From: Chryseobacterium sp. T16E-39
Lineage (GTDB): Bacteria; Bacteroidota; Bacteroidia; Flavobacteriales; Weeksellaceae
Assembly: GCF_002216065.1 (NCBI RefSeq)
Contig: NZ_CP022282.1
Span: 4,464,001 to 4,528,000, forward strand
Direction: 5' to 3'
DNA: 64,000 nt
Shown here one piece after another: positions 45,164 through 53,938 of the stretch (within the stretch, counting starts at the first letter, position 1; each line of letters starts with the position of its first letter). The translations under genes were made by a program, and so were the position numbers. The notes below the pieces were generated by a model. The model was not told the origin of the DNA. It did no database searches and saw only the letters and a list, made by a program, of their open reading frames with translations.

Positions 45164-45958
45164 ATGGAAGCAAAATTTGATTATCAAAACGAATTATCTG
45201 GCAAGGTTGCCTTGATCACCGGAGGAACAAAGGGGGCAGGTAAGGCAATTGCAGAGCGCTTAAAAAATGCTGGTGCCCAAGTGATCGTAACGGCAAGAAA
45301 TGCACCCGACAATAATGAGCATGGATTTATATTTATACCGTCAGATTTAAGCAAACCACAAAGTAGCCAGAAAGTTTCTGAGGAGATTCTGGATAAATTT
45401 GGTAGACTTGACATTCTGATCAACAATATGGGAGGTTCGGAAACACCAGGCGGTGGATTTGCGATTTTAAATGACAACCATTGGGAAGAATCAATCCAAA
45501 CAAACCTTCTGGCACCTGTTAGATTGGATAGGGCATTTTTACCGCAAATGATTGCTAATAAAAGCGGAGTCATTATTCATATTGCCTCTATTCAGGGTAG
45601 TTTGCCGTTATATGATTCAACCCTTCCTTACGCTGCTGCAAAGGCGGCTCTAATCAACTATAGTAAAGGTTTATCGAAAGAAGTTTCCCCAAAAGGTGTA
45701 CGAGTACTTACCGTTTCGCCAGGCTGGATCATGACGGAATCTGCTAAAAGGATGATGGAAAGGATTGCTTCAAGTTCGGGTTCAACAATTGAAGAAGCTA
45801 CAGAAAGTGTTATGTCAGCGCTGGGTGGAATTCCATACGGGAGACCTGCTCAGCCAGAGGAAGTTGCTGAACTGGTCGGATTTTTGGTAAGTCCTAGAGC
45901 TAATTATTTAACAGGGACTGAATATGTTATAGACGGTGGGACTATTCCAACCACCTAA
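45164..45958 (+). CDS. Short-chain dehydrogenase/reductase (second SDR)
   Basis: 264 residues, start at MEAKFDYQNELSGK (45164); the longer frame from 45092 would begin in the operator/promoter region. SDR features: GGTKGAGKAIAERLKNAGA, NNMGGSE, catalytic Ser in IIHIASIQGS, YAAAKAALINYSKGL (Tyr, Lys) and a C-terminal GTEYVIDGG. Followed 32 bp later by a DUF1330 gene, probably in one operon under HxlR control. Substrate unknown. Confidence 0.87.
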   Translation: MEAKFDYQNELSGKVALITGGTKGAGKAIAERLKNAGAQVIVTARNAPDNNEHGFIFIPSDLSKPQSSQKVSEEILDKFGRLDILINNMGGSETPGGGFAILNDNHWEESIQTNLLAPVRLDRAFLPQMIANKSGVIIHIASIQGSLPLYDSTLPYAAAKAALINYSKGLSKEVSPKGVRVLTVSPGWIMTESAKRMMERIASSSGSTIEEATESVMSALGGIPYGRPAQPEEVAELVGFLVSPRANYLTGTEYVIDGGTIPTT

Positions 45959-45990
45959 CCAAAAAAATCATAATTTTAAATATTTGTATT

Positions 45991-46281
45991 ATGCCGGCAT
46001 ATATAATTTTTACACGAACAAAAACTATTGACAGGGGAGAATTAGAGAAATACTGGTCAATGATCAAGAAAACAATGAATGGTCACGCTATCGAAGTACT
46101 TGTGTCTTATGGTAATTTTGATGTTTTGGAAGGTGAGGATATCGAAGGAATCGTTGTCGCAAAATTTCCCGATATGGCATCTGCGAAAAACTGGTATTAC
46201 AGTGATTCGTATAAAGCAGCAGCAGCACACAGGATAAAAGGGGCAATTTATAACGGAGTCCTTGTAGAAGGAATTTTTTAA
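45991..46281 (+). CDS. DUF1330-family protein
   Basis: 96 residues, a ferredoxin-like DUF1330 domain (dimeric alpha-beta barrel class): start YIIFTRTKTIDRGELEKYW, then VLEGEDIEGIVVAKFPDMAS and NWYYSDSYKAAAAHR, which is diagnostic. The biochemical role of the family is unclear. Co-transcribed with the SDR gene upstream. Confidence 0.85.
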   Translation: MPAYIIFTRTKTIDRGELEKYWSMIKKTMNGHAIEVLVSYGNFDVLEGEDIEGIVVAKFPDMASAKNWYYSDSYKAAAAHRIKGAIYNGVLVEGIF

Positions 46282-46468
46282 TAAGTATAAAAATTAGAAG
46301 ATATGTATCTTAAACAAAAAGTATTACGTAACAATCGAAAACAATATTGATTAAAGGGAAGGGCTGGCATTGTGTTAGCCTTTACCTATAATCTTTCAAA
46401 AAAAAATAACAGAATGATTATTAAAACAAAAGGATTATTTACTAAAAACAATCCTTTTGTATAGTCGA

Positions 46469-47425
46469 TTAGTACTTTTTGAAGAAGTCATTAACTTTAT
46501 CCAGAGCTGGGTCGAGGTATTTGTCAATATCGTATAGGTCCATATGTGAAGCTCCGTCTACAACAAACCATTCTTTTTCCCCGGCTGCCATGTCGTAAAC
46601 CTCTTTGTCCATGTCATGGGTAAATGCTTCACTTCCTGCAATGACCAAAAAAGGTGTGGTAAAATATTTTGCTTGCGTCATAAAAACCCTTGATGGATCA
46701 ACGGGGAGGCCTATTGTAGGGTAATTAGGGGTATAGTTAGGACATTTGTCCTGTCCGGCTCTAAGAAAATAATATCCGTATGCATCTTTCATCGCTTTTG
46801 AAGCAGTGTCTGGTGGAGGTAGTGGTATTCCTCCAAACATGGGTGCCATTTCATAATTTCCGGTTTCATAATATTTCTGTTTAGCTTCTGCAGTTGTTTG
46901 TAGCATTTTATCCAGCATTTCTTTCGGATAAGCGCCAAAAAGGCTTGCAGCCGCATCAAAATTACCTACTAATGTTGCTACAGCTTTAATACGTGCGTCA
47001 CTCATAGCAACATTACAGATGTAAGGCGCGCCTGCACAAGCTCCCAAACCATAAAACTCATCTCTATTGACAAATTTTAAAGTCCTTAAAAAGCTAATGG
47101 CATCTGTGGTATTGGGGACCATATTATGAATGCTTTCATAATTTCTCACTTCTCCTTCACTGTCTCCAAAATTTTTGGGATCAAAAACAAAGAAGGCGTA
47201 ACCTTTAGCCGAAAGCTTCTTTCCATAAGTAGCACCTGTTTGCTCCTTTACCTGCGTACCCACCCGGGTATAGATAATGGTTGGATATTTTTTTTCAGCA
47301 TCAAATCCTTTTGGAAGATATAAATCTCCAGCCAGTTTGTAGCCTTGGCTCATAAAGTAGAGCCTATTTTTTCCTGTTTTTAGCTGCCCGTAATCAACAG
47401 GCAGAACATTTTGATGATTTCTCAT
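46469..47425 (-). CDS. Alpha/beta hydrolase with Cys in the nucleophile position
   Basis: 318 residues of the dienelactone hydrolase/UilS (YcjY-like) class. The nucleophile elbow reads GLGACAGAPYICNV, with Cys where serine hydrolases have Ser. A second acidic residue is likely in the FLVIAGSEAFTHDMDKE region and the His is in VVDGASHMDLYD. The N-terminal YDLYLP-type block (KLAGDLYLPKGFDAEKKYP) fits the family. It lies 85 bp downstream of an SDR gene on the same strand, next to an HxlR gene. Substrate unknown. Confidence 0.82.
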   Translation of the reverse strand: MRNHQNVLPVDYGQLKTGKNRLYFMSQGYKLAGDLYLPKGFDAEKKYPTIIYTRVGTQVKEQTGATYGKKLSAKGYAFFVFDPKNFGDSEGEVRNYESIHNMVPNTTDAISFLRTLKFVNRDEFYGLGACAGAPYICNVAMSDARIKAVATLVGNFDAAASLFGAYPKEMLDKMLQTTAEAKQKYYETGNYEMAPMFGGIPLPPPDTASKAMKDAYGYYFLRAGQDKCPNYTPNYPTIGLPVDPSRVFMTQAKYFTTPFLVIAGSEAFTHDMDKEVYDMAAGEKEWFVVDGASHMDLYDIDKYLDPALDKVNDFFKKY

Positions 47426-47509
47426 TATATTTTTTTTAAATATGATATAAAATTGAACAATCTCAAAAATCTGTTCATATCCAAATCTCTTAAAATTACA
47501 TTCAGGATC

Positions 47510-48328
47510 TTATTCAAAATTTGTTGAAAAGCTTAATGCTTTCAGCTGCTCTAGATTTTCAATTTGGGATTTGTAATAGGTAATAGCTCTTTCATAGGCG
47601 TCACCACCCATCAACAAATGTAAAGGTGCATCTTCTTTTCCTGCAGTATCAATTAAAACCTTTACTAGTTTATCAGGATCACCAGGTTGCTGCCCATTAT
47701 ATTGGTTCATTGTATCAATTAGGTGTTTCGTCCCGTAAGCTTCAATTTTATTTTGGGCTATTGGAAATGCGCCCAAGAAATTTGTTCTGAAAAGTCCCGG
47801 AGAAACGATGGTTACTTTTACATTAAATTGTGCTACTTCCTTCGATAATGCTTCTGAAAGACCAATAATAGCCGATTTTACGGCATTGTAACTTCCGGCA
47901 CCAGCATCTGCTGAATAGCCGGCTGATGAAGCGAAATTAAAAATATGTCCGCTTTCCTGTTTACGGAAATAAGGCATCACGCTATGGATTACATTTTGAA
48001 AAGCAAATAAGTTTACGGCAACTGATTCCTGAAATTCTTTGGAAGAAACCTCTTCTAAAGCACCAAGGAGCATATAGCCGGCATTGTTCACTGCAATATC
48101 GATTTTTCCGAATTTTTTTACTGTTTTCTCAATTGCTGATTTTACATCGCTATTGCTGGTAATGTCAACGGTAAGGGCCAATAGATTTGGATGTCTTCCT
48201 GTTTTTTCTTCAATGCTGATTTTGTTTCTTGAAGTTGCCGCAACCTGATGTCCCTGTTCCAGCAATTGTCTGACCAGACTTAATCCGAAGCCATTTGACG
48301 CACCTGTAATAAACCAAGTCTTTTTCAT
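47510..48328 (-). CDS. Short-chain dehydrogenase/reductase (third SDR)
   Basis: 272 residues. WFITGASNGFGLSLVRQLLE, DIAVNNAGYMLLGALEEVS, Ser in HIFNFASSAGY and Tyr/Lys in YNAVKSAIIGLSEAL. The pattern and length match the YhcR/oxidoreductase-like SDRs annotated as NADP-dependent. It is divergent from an HxlR gene at 48414, and an alpha/beta hydrolase gene lies directly downstream. A TAATTTTG-type -7 box lies before the start on this strand. Substrate unknown. Confidence 0.87.
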   Translation of the reverse strand: MKKTWFITGASNGFGLSLVRQLLEQGHQVAATSRNKISIEEKTGRHPNLLALTVDITSNSDVKSAIEKTVKKFGKIDIAVNNAGYMLLGALEEVSSKEFQESVAVNLFAFQNVIHSVMPYFRKQESGHIFNFASSAGYSADAGAGSYNAVKSAIIGLSEALSKEVAQFNVKVTIVSPGLFRTNFLGAFPIAQNKIEAYGTKHLIDTMNQYNGQQPGDPDKLVKVLIDTAGKEDAPLHLLMGGDAYERAITYYKSQIENLEQLKALSFSTNFE

Positions 48329-48413
48329 GTTTGAATATTTAATTATGATATCAAAATTATGCTAAAAAAGATATACATTTGATACCTGTATACAAAAGGA
48401 TACTTAAATAAAA

Positions 48414-48749
48414 ATGGAAGAGTTTAATTTTGAAGATAAAATCAGATTTGTACAGGATACACAATATGTACTCGGGGGTAAATGGAAATTGCCGATCATT
48501 ATTTCCATATATCATGGAAATAAGCGGTTTAATGAGATCCTGTCATCGATTCCACCGATAACGAATCGTGTACTATCAAAAGAACTAAGACATCTGGAAG
48601 AAAATGAACTTATTGCAAGAAAAGTGTATAATGATTACCCTATAAAAATAGAGTATTTGCTTACGGATTATTGTCACAGCATTACCGAAGTATTACAGGC
48701 AATGGAAAAATGGGGAAAACAGCACAGGGAGCAAATTAAAAAGAAATGA
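48414..48749 (+). CDS. HxlR-family winged-helix regulator (third)
   Basis: 111 residues: QYVLGGKWKLPIIISIYHGN, FNEILSSIPPITNRVLSKEL, RHLEENELIARKVY, IEYLLTDYCHSI, QAMEKWGKQHR. It is divergent from the SDR gene at 47510. In the intergenic space a TACATTTG box (48374-48381) and two GATAC elements (48381 and 48399) flanking GTATAC could be promoter and operator. Only one Cys (near the C-terminus, YCHS) is present. Confidence 0.9.
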   Translation: MEEFNFEDKIRFVQDTQYVLGGKWKLPIIISIYHGNKRFNEILSSIPPITNRVLSKELRHLEENELIARKVYNDYPIKIEYLLTDYCHSITEVLQAMEKWGKQHREQIKKK

Positions 48750-48913
48750 TAGGTTGTTGAACGAATTGTTTAAAATTTAAAAATGTATTTTTAAAGTATA
48801 TGGAACTCATATTAAATACTATAAATGAATTCCATATGTTTCTGGATAAATGTAATTTGTATTACCACTCTCTTTTAAATAGTATAAAAGAGAATGGATT
48901 TAATTATTAAATA

Positions 48914-49678
48914 CTACAAGTAATAGCCACCTGAAACTTCAATACGCTGCGCATTAATCCATTTTGCTTCATCAGTACATAGAAAGGTAACAACACTACC
49001 TATATCACTAGGCAGGCCAACGCGACCTAATGCTGTTTGTGATGCAATAATTTGATTCAGATCTTTATTATCTCTAACGATACCACCACCAAAATCCGTT
49101 TCAATAGGACCGGGAGCAACTACATTTGAACGGATACCTCTGAATCCAAGTTCAGCGGCTTGATATTTTGTAAGTATCTCAACCGCTCCTTTAGCAGCTG
49201 CATAAGCTGCATAACCTTCTGTGCAGAAACGGGTCAGGCCACTAGAAATATTGATAATAGCACCCTCGTTATTCATTATTTCAATGGCGGATTGCGATAA
49301 AAAGTATACTCCTTTAATGTGAATATTAAACATGGAATCAAATTGATCTTCTGTAGTTCCTTGGAAAGTAGCATAAGTACCAGTTCCGGCATTATTTATT
49401 AAAAAATCAATATGATTGGTTTGGAATTTATCTCTAAGGCAGGTTTCTAGTCTTTCAAAAAATTGTTTGAAACTACTGGTATTCTGGATGTCCAACTGTA
49501 AAAAAGCAGTACGTGTCCCATATTTTTCGATTTCCTTTGCTGTTTCAATGGCATCTTCTTCTTTTGATTGATAAGTAAAGAGAACATCGATTCCCTTCTT
49601 TGCTAAATTTATAGCCATATTTTTACCTAATCCTCTGCTTGCACCTGTGACAAGTGCGATTTTATTCAGCTTGTTCAT
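48914..49678 (-). CDS. Short-chain dehydrogenase/reductase (fourth SDR)
   Basis: 254 residues. IALVTGASRGLGKNMAINLA, FLINNAGTGTYATFQG, IINISSGLTRF, catalytic Tyr/Lys in YAAAKGAVEILTKYQ, then INAQRIEVSGGY. It resembles 3-oxoacyl-ACP-reductase-like SDRs but carries extra residues around 60-75. Downstream of an AraC-type regulator gene on the same strand (82 bp), which may control it. Preceded by a TAAATTTG -7 box. Substrate unknown. Confidence 0.87.
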   Translation of the reverse strand: MNKLNKIALVTGASRGLGKNMAINLAKKGIDVLFTYQSKEEDAIETAKEIEKYGTRTAFLQLDIQNTSSFKQFFERLETCLRDKFQTNHIDFLINNAGTGTYATFQGTTEDQFDSMFNIHIKGVYFLSQSAIEIMNNEGAIINISSGLTRFCTEGYAAYAAAKGAVEILTKYQAAELGFRGIRSNVVAPGPIETDFGGGIVRDNKDLNQIIASQTALGRVGLPSDIGSVVTFLCTDEAKWINAQRIEVSGGYYL

Positions 49679-49759
49679 ATCTAAAGTTTTTTAATTTATT
49701 CAGCAAATTTACGCCTGCCCAATCCTTTAAAATAATGTAAACTTCAGAAAATGTACATG

Positions 49760-50149
49760 CTAATCTTGATTTCCAACATTCATTTCCCTCTTGCGAAACT
49801 GAAGAGGTGTAACTCCAACAATACCTTTAAAAAATTTAATAAAGTTGGTTGTATCTCTATAAGCAAATTGATGGCTGATATCAGCAATTGAAGAATCCGT
49901 TTGTATCAATAAAGTTTTCACTTCATCGATAATGCGTTTTTCAATAACTTCACATGGGGAAATATTAAGAGTCAATTTAAGAGTATTGCTTAGATGCCTT
50001 GGAGCAAGATGTAATGAATTTGCAAAATCAGAAGTAGAAAGTTGTTTTTCTATTTTTTTCTCAAGAAGATCAGCAATATATCGATCGACCAATAATAAGA
50101 ATTTTTGAGTTATTTCCTCATTTCTTGATAATTGTTCTTTATTTTTCAT
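49760..50149 (-). CDS. AraC-type regulator reduced to its HTH domain
   Basis: 129 residues, about the length of the AraC DNA-binding domain alone: STSDFANSLHLAPRHLSNTL, SPCEVIEKRIIDEVKTLL, SIADISHQFAYRDTTNFIKF, KGIVGVTPLQFRKREM. The usual N-terminal sensor is absent, and the ORF begins with charged residues and no upstream remnant. It could be a short native regulator (as SoxS/MarA) or a truncated one. It lies upstream of an SDR gene on the same strand, which is a candidate target. Confidence 0.82.
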   Translation of the reverse strand: MKNKEQLSRNEEITQKFLLLVDRYIADLLEKKIEKQLSTSDFANSLHLAPRHLSNTLKLTLNISPCEVIEKRIIDEVKTLLIQTDSSIADISHQFAYRDTTNFIKFFKGIVGVTPLQFRKREMNVGNQD

Positions 50150-50264
50150 ATGTAAAGCTATAAAAAATAAAGTAATGAAAATTTGCTACAATTATCGGGC
50201 TGGTTTGTGATTTAAAGTATGAAGACTTCCATGTGAAATATAAGTAATTACGTTGTTCATAAAT

Positions 50265-50306
50265 AATAAAGGTAATAAGGTACCATGTTACCTTATTACC
50301 TTTATT
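50265..50306. promoter_or_regulatory. 18-bp perfect inverted repeat upstream of the AraC gene
   Basis: AATAAAGGTAATAAGGTA (50265-50282) and its exact complement (50289-50306) around a 6-nt loop, 116 bp before the AraC-type start and 126 bp past the end of the acyltransferase gene on the same strand. It may be an operator for the AraC protein or a terminator; the symmetric GGTAATAAGG core points to a dimer site. Confidence 0.6.
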
Positions 50307-50431
50307 ATATTTGAACGTAGTCCCGATATACATCTTTTTGCCAAAAGTTCTTTACACTATCTTTATTATTAACCATATGTGGTACGACAGAAAATTAGTG
50401 AATTTAAATCATTACAGTAATTCAGAATTTT

Positions 50432-51604
50432 CTAAAGATATCGCTGAACAAATTTTGATTTCCTTAATAAGAAAGTGAGGTACCAGCTTACAGAGAATGA
50501 AATACAGAATGTAATCATAAATTTGCCAAATGCAGGGATATTTGCATCCAATAATTCATATTGACACCATAGTACAAAAATATAGTGAATTAGGTAGATG
50601 CCGTAGGCATTTAAGGAAAGCGATTGCCACCACTTTGTAGGATAATTAAAAAATCTTTTAAAAAAAATTAAAAATGTTAAACAACTTAAACTGCAAGAAA
50701 AGGTCCAGACGGAACGATATAGCAGAGTCGCCTGAAAGTTTGTAAGTATATTTCTCGAAATCATACTTTCAAGTGGTTGTTCTATAACTTTTACTATGGC
50801 GTAGACTGAAATGCAACTTAATATCCAAAGAATTGGATTACGAAATAATTCTGAAGTATCCCCAAACAAACCTTGTTCTATCTTAATGCCACCTATTATA
50901 ACACCTAAGGAAAAATAGCCAAAGTACAGTAATATACGACTTACCTGAAAATCAAAAGGTCCTATTCCTTTCCAGGTTCCTGATCCGAAACTGAGGATCA
51001 TTGGTAGATATAGTATCCACGTTAAAGAGTAAAATATAAGTAATACGTTTAATGGACTGTTTTTAAGTTTGTTAAACTTTAATGATAAAGATGTTATTCT
51101 GTCTTTTAGATATGGATATAATAAGGTTATGATAATATTGAAAGCAAACAAAACCCAAATGAACCAAGGTGGTCCAACAGGCCAGGACTCAACTGTAAAA
51201 AAATCGACTAAATAATCTTTTAAATCACCCTTCCCATAGGCCAATAGAAATGCCGGATAATGTGCTATAACCATTAAGATGCAAACACCTATTAAAAAAG
51301 GAATGAACAATCTGTAAAAACGTTCTTTGAGATAGAGTTGAGTTCCTTTGTTAAGACCTTTTATTACAAAAATTCCACTTATTAAAAACATTAATGACAT
51401 AAAAAAGATATCATTAAAATCTTCAAATATGTCAAGACCGACCCATCGGTAACGATCTACAATTGGATGAGTAGAATTACTGTAGGCTGCTTTATCAAAG
51501 GAGGCAAATGTTGTATATGCTAACGAGGAGTGATGGGCTACCACCAGTAAGGTAATAAATCCGCGGAGGTAATCTATCCAGACAGCACGGTTGTTATTTT
51601 TCAT
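50432..51604 (-). CDS. Acyltransferase family 3 membrane protein
   Basis: 390 residues with about ten membrane helices. The conserved early motif is LRGFITLLVVAHHSSLAY with the catalytic His; PPWFIWVLFAFNIIITL and the C-terminal LSLNAYGIYLIHYIFVLW follow. This is the pattern of acyltransferase-3/OpgC-type proteins, which acylate glycans or peptidoglycan-related sugars at the inner membrane. The acceptor is unknown. It stands alone on the minus strand, with a TATGTTTG -7 box before it. Confidence 0.85.
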   Translation of the reverse strand: MKNNNRAVWIDYLRGFITLLVVAHHSSLAYTTFASFDKAAYSNSTHPIVDRYRWVGLDIFEDFNDIFFMSLMFLISGIFVIKGLNKGTQLYLKERFYRLFIPFLIGVCILMVIAHYPAFLLAYGKGDLKDYLVDFFTVESWPVGPPWFIWVLFAFNIIITLLYPYLKDRITSLSLKFNKLKNSPLNVLLIFYSLTWILYLPMILSFGSGTWKGIGPFDFQVSRILLYFGYFSLGVIIGGIKIEQGLFGDTSELFRNPILWILSCISVYAIVKVIEQPLESMISRNILTNFQATLLYRSVWTFSCSLSCLTFLIFFKRFFNYPTKWWQSLSLNAYGIYLIHYIFVLWCQYELLDANIPAFGKFMITFCISFSVSWYLTFLLRKSKFVQRYL

Positions 51605-51717
51605 ACTATGTAATATTTATTAATGATGCAAACATACATTAGGAATAAGTATCTAACACAGTATTTGTGACGAATGGTTAATTTTTGTGATGAGGGTTAA
51701 GGCTGTCCAGAATATAT

Positions 51718-52629
51718 TCAATTGATGTTTTTATTTTGCGGATAAAGTTCATGGAACATTTTTATTTTTGCTCTCGAAACAGGCACTTTTTCTGTTGTTC
51801 CTATAAGCGTAACAAAGCAATTTTGGGAGTTGCCGGAAATACTATTTATATAACTGACATTTAATAAATAGGTGCGATGACACCTAAATAGGGATTTATA
51901 CTCCATAATTTGGAGTTCGAACTGTCTTAATGTAATTCTTTTGACTTCTTTTTTTATTCCGTCTGATGTCTTGAAGGTAATTTCTGTATAATTACCATCA
52001 GCTTTTGCAAAGATTAATTGCATCGGCTCGAAATTAAAATTATCTGCCTTTACTTCAGTTCTAATAAAAATCAGTTGTTTCTCGCAAGGAATTTGCGACT
52101 GAATGAGAGGATATTGATTCACATCGTGCATTCTTTTTTTCTTATTCCTGAAATAGAAATCTGCAAAAATGAAATATGAAAAAATTAAACCCCCTGCCAG
52201 ATAAGTATTTCGTAGTTCTTCAATATAATAATGCACAGACCAATTGCTTTCATTCTTATATAATAGATCACGCATCAAAAAACTGGCTGTCCCATAAAGA
52301 AAAAGTAATAACAAGACCGACAGTCCCCACTGAAACTTAAAAAACGTGTTTGTATCAGTTTTTGTTTTGTAAAAACTTATGTTGGTATTGAAATAGGCAA
52401 AGGTAATTAAAGCAGGAGATAACGAATGAAAAAAGCATATAAATAAAAAAGGATATTTGAGCTCTGCTTCATTTACAGTAAACGGCTTGAACAAAAACAG
52501 AAATAGAAATACAATAATGAACAATATAAGAGAATGCCTTTTAAACTTTATCTTTTGCTGTACCTCTGTATTAAGATCTCTAATATTGAAAAGCTGGCTT
52601 AAAATTGTGCTTAATTTTGTGTTTTCCAT
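51718..52629 (-). CDS. Membrane LytTR-domain transcriptional regulator
   Basis: 303 residues. Four membrane helices in the N-terminal half (SLILFIIVFLFLFLFKPFTV, then FLFICFFHSLSPALITFAYF, and two more before residue 165), and a C-terminal LytTR DNA-binding domain with LIFAKADGNYTEITF, ITLRQFELQI, FRCHRTYLLNVSYINSI and VPVSRAKIKMF. Such proteins lack a receiver domain and act as membrane-linked regulators. The gene is divergent from the NUMOD relic; its target is not obvious. Confidence 0.87.
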   Translation of the reverse strand: MENTKLSTILSQLFNIRDLNTEVQQKIKFKRHSLILFIIVFLFLFLFKPFTVNEAELKYPFLFICFFHSLSPALITFAYFNTNISFYKTKTDTNTFFKFQWGLSVLLLLFLYGTASFLMRDLLYKNESNWSVHYYIEELRNTYLAGGLIFSYFIFADFYFRNKKKRMHDVNQYPLIQSQIPCEKQLIFIRTEVKADNFNFEPMQLIFAKADGNYTEITFKTSDGIKKEVKRITLRQFELQIMEYKSLFRCHRTYLLNVSYINSISGNSQNCFVTLIGTTEKVPVSRAKIKMFHELYPQNKNIN

Positions 52630-52679
52630 TATCTATATCCATATAGAATGTCTACAAATATACTTAAATAAATTTTTCA

Positions 52680-52810
52680 CTCCTTCTTTAGGTTTACTTA
52701 CTATGGTGAAGATTTTAAAACTACCGAAGATGGAAATGTCCTTATAAAATGTAAGCTTCAATCAGATAGTGAAACTATATATAATTATCAAATAAAGTGT
52801 TAAATCTTAA
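52680..52810 (+). pseudogene. Short C-terminal relic of an unknown gene
   Basis: One frame reads RFTYYGEDFKTTEDGNVLI then KCKLQSDSETIYNYQIKC and a stop, with no start. It is followed at once by a hairpin-plus-T terminator (52839-52862), as if a real gene ended here. Family not recognised. Confidence 0.4.
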
Positions 52811-52838
52811 CTGGCAAAAATCTAAATAAAGAAAAAGG

Positions 52839-52862
52839 TTGTCTAAAAAGACAGTTTTTTTT
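52839..52862 (+). terminator. Intrinsic terminator after a gene relic
   Basis: TGTCT (52840-52844), loop, AGACA (52849-52853), then eight T. It follows the coding-like relic on the plus strand and would end its transcript. Confidence 0.7.
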
Positions 52863-52870
52863 GTTTCAAA

Positions 52871-53515
52871 GTCCAGCTGCCGAGTAGTTTTATCCTTCCT
52901 TTATTAGAGATTAGGTATCCCTTTTCAACTTTTTTTATGGGTTTCCATTTCTCCCCAGGAAGATCTTCAAGAGATAAATTCATGAATGGAGGAGGAGTAT
53001 TTTTATCAATTGATGTTTTACCTGGCTTTTGCCAAAGGGATTGGTTTAATGATTTACCCTTGTTTTCGGAATTATTCTTTTATGAAAAGATCTTCTTTTT
53101 TAGGAAGGTAATCCTTAAGAATCACCTGAATCCTCTTGCTGTAGGCGCTTTCTTTCTAATGCATGAAGAATATTTCTACTGGCAACACAGGGTTCTGCTG
53201 GCAGCATAAATAGTTTCAAATGTGGCTATAAGCTCACCTTCAACACTATATTGGTTTACTGCTTTTTCATAAATATTTCTGCTATTTGAAACCCTATTTG
53301 CCTCAACTCTTTTAAAATGATTTTCGCTCACAGATAGCTTTTCTAAATTATCAGATGCAGGTGAAATCTGTTGCCGTTTTTAAATTAAATTAGAAAGATT
53401 TGGTATTTGTATTAAGATCTTCGACAAAATGATGATATACTAAACGAGATACTGGCTTCCTGGATCTCTTTCCTTCTGATGATAATAAACAGGTAACCTT
53501 ATAAAAAGATTTGGA
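52871..53515 (-). pseudogene. Decayed NUMOD-type gene, copy 1
   Basis: This stretch is homologous at DNA level to 57895-58540 (about 645 bp, same orientation). Copy 1 keeps the reading frame across SRNIYEKAVNQYSVEGELIA, where copy 2 has lost one base. It is broken elsewhere: the segment matching ASRALGVVSRNILHALDKK runs into frameshifts and stops (for example near 53150-53200). The family is NUMOD1/NUMOD4, the modular DNA-binding parts of homing endonuclease-like proteins. It lacks the last 290 bp of the other copy. Confidence 0.8.
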
Positions 53516-53547
53516 GTTCATAAGATTATCATCACTGGAATTATCAT

Positions 53548-53862
53548 TTATTTATTCACATTACAATTGCATTAACCCGAAGTGATTTTATGCATTTCAT
53601 TTCAGGTTTGATTCTATTAGGAATTGGGTGGAATTTTATATTTATGGGAGGCTCCACATTATTGACTAGTGTATATCGGGTTGAAGAGAAAGAAAAAACT
53701 CAGGCATTTCACGACTTTTTTGTTTTTGCAGTGATGAGTACTTCAAGTTTTGCAGCTGGTGCACTATTGAAATACTGGGGTTGGGAAGGTGTCAATATTG
53801 CCGCAATTCCGCTATTAGGCATAGTACTTTTGTTTGTACTTTTGATAAGAAAGAAAATTTAA
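53548..53862 (+). pseudogene. C-terminal fragment of an MFS transporter
   Basis: The ATG at 53590 opens 90 residues that match the last helices of an MFS protein: SGLILLGIGWNFIFMGGSTL, then EKEKTQAFHDFFVFAVMSTS and SFAAGALL. The frame remains open a little upstream of the ATG, and the first nine helices are missing. Such a fragment cannot transport. Confidence 0.75.
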
Positions 53863-53926
53863 TCTGAAAATATAAATTAGGTTATCATATTATTCCGATA
53901 ATAAAGGAGGTCTCATTTCTTTATCT

Positions 53927-53934
53927 TAAATTTG
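53927..53934 (+). promoter_or_regulatory. Promoter -7 box of the DUF6660/TonB-receptor locus
   Basis: TAAATTTG fits TAnnTTTG and lies exactly 4 nt before the GTG start at 53939, as at 11857 and 15157. It predicts a leaderless transcript beginning at the GTG. Confidence 0.6.
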
Positions 53935-53938
53935 CGCG

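Noticed and set aside
52937..53209. Plus-strand ORF of 90 residues in the NUMOD relic
   Set aside because: It is antisense to the NUMOD copy. The same DNA reads as NUMOD modules on the minus strand and the ORF matches the antisense frame at 57838-58137.
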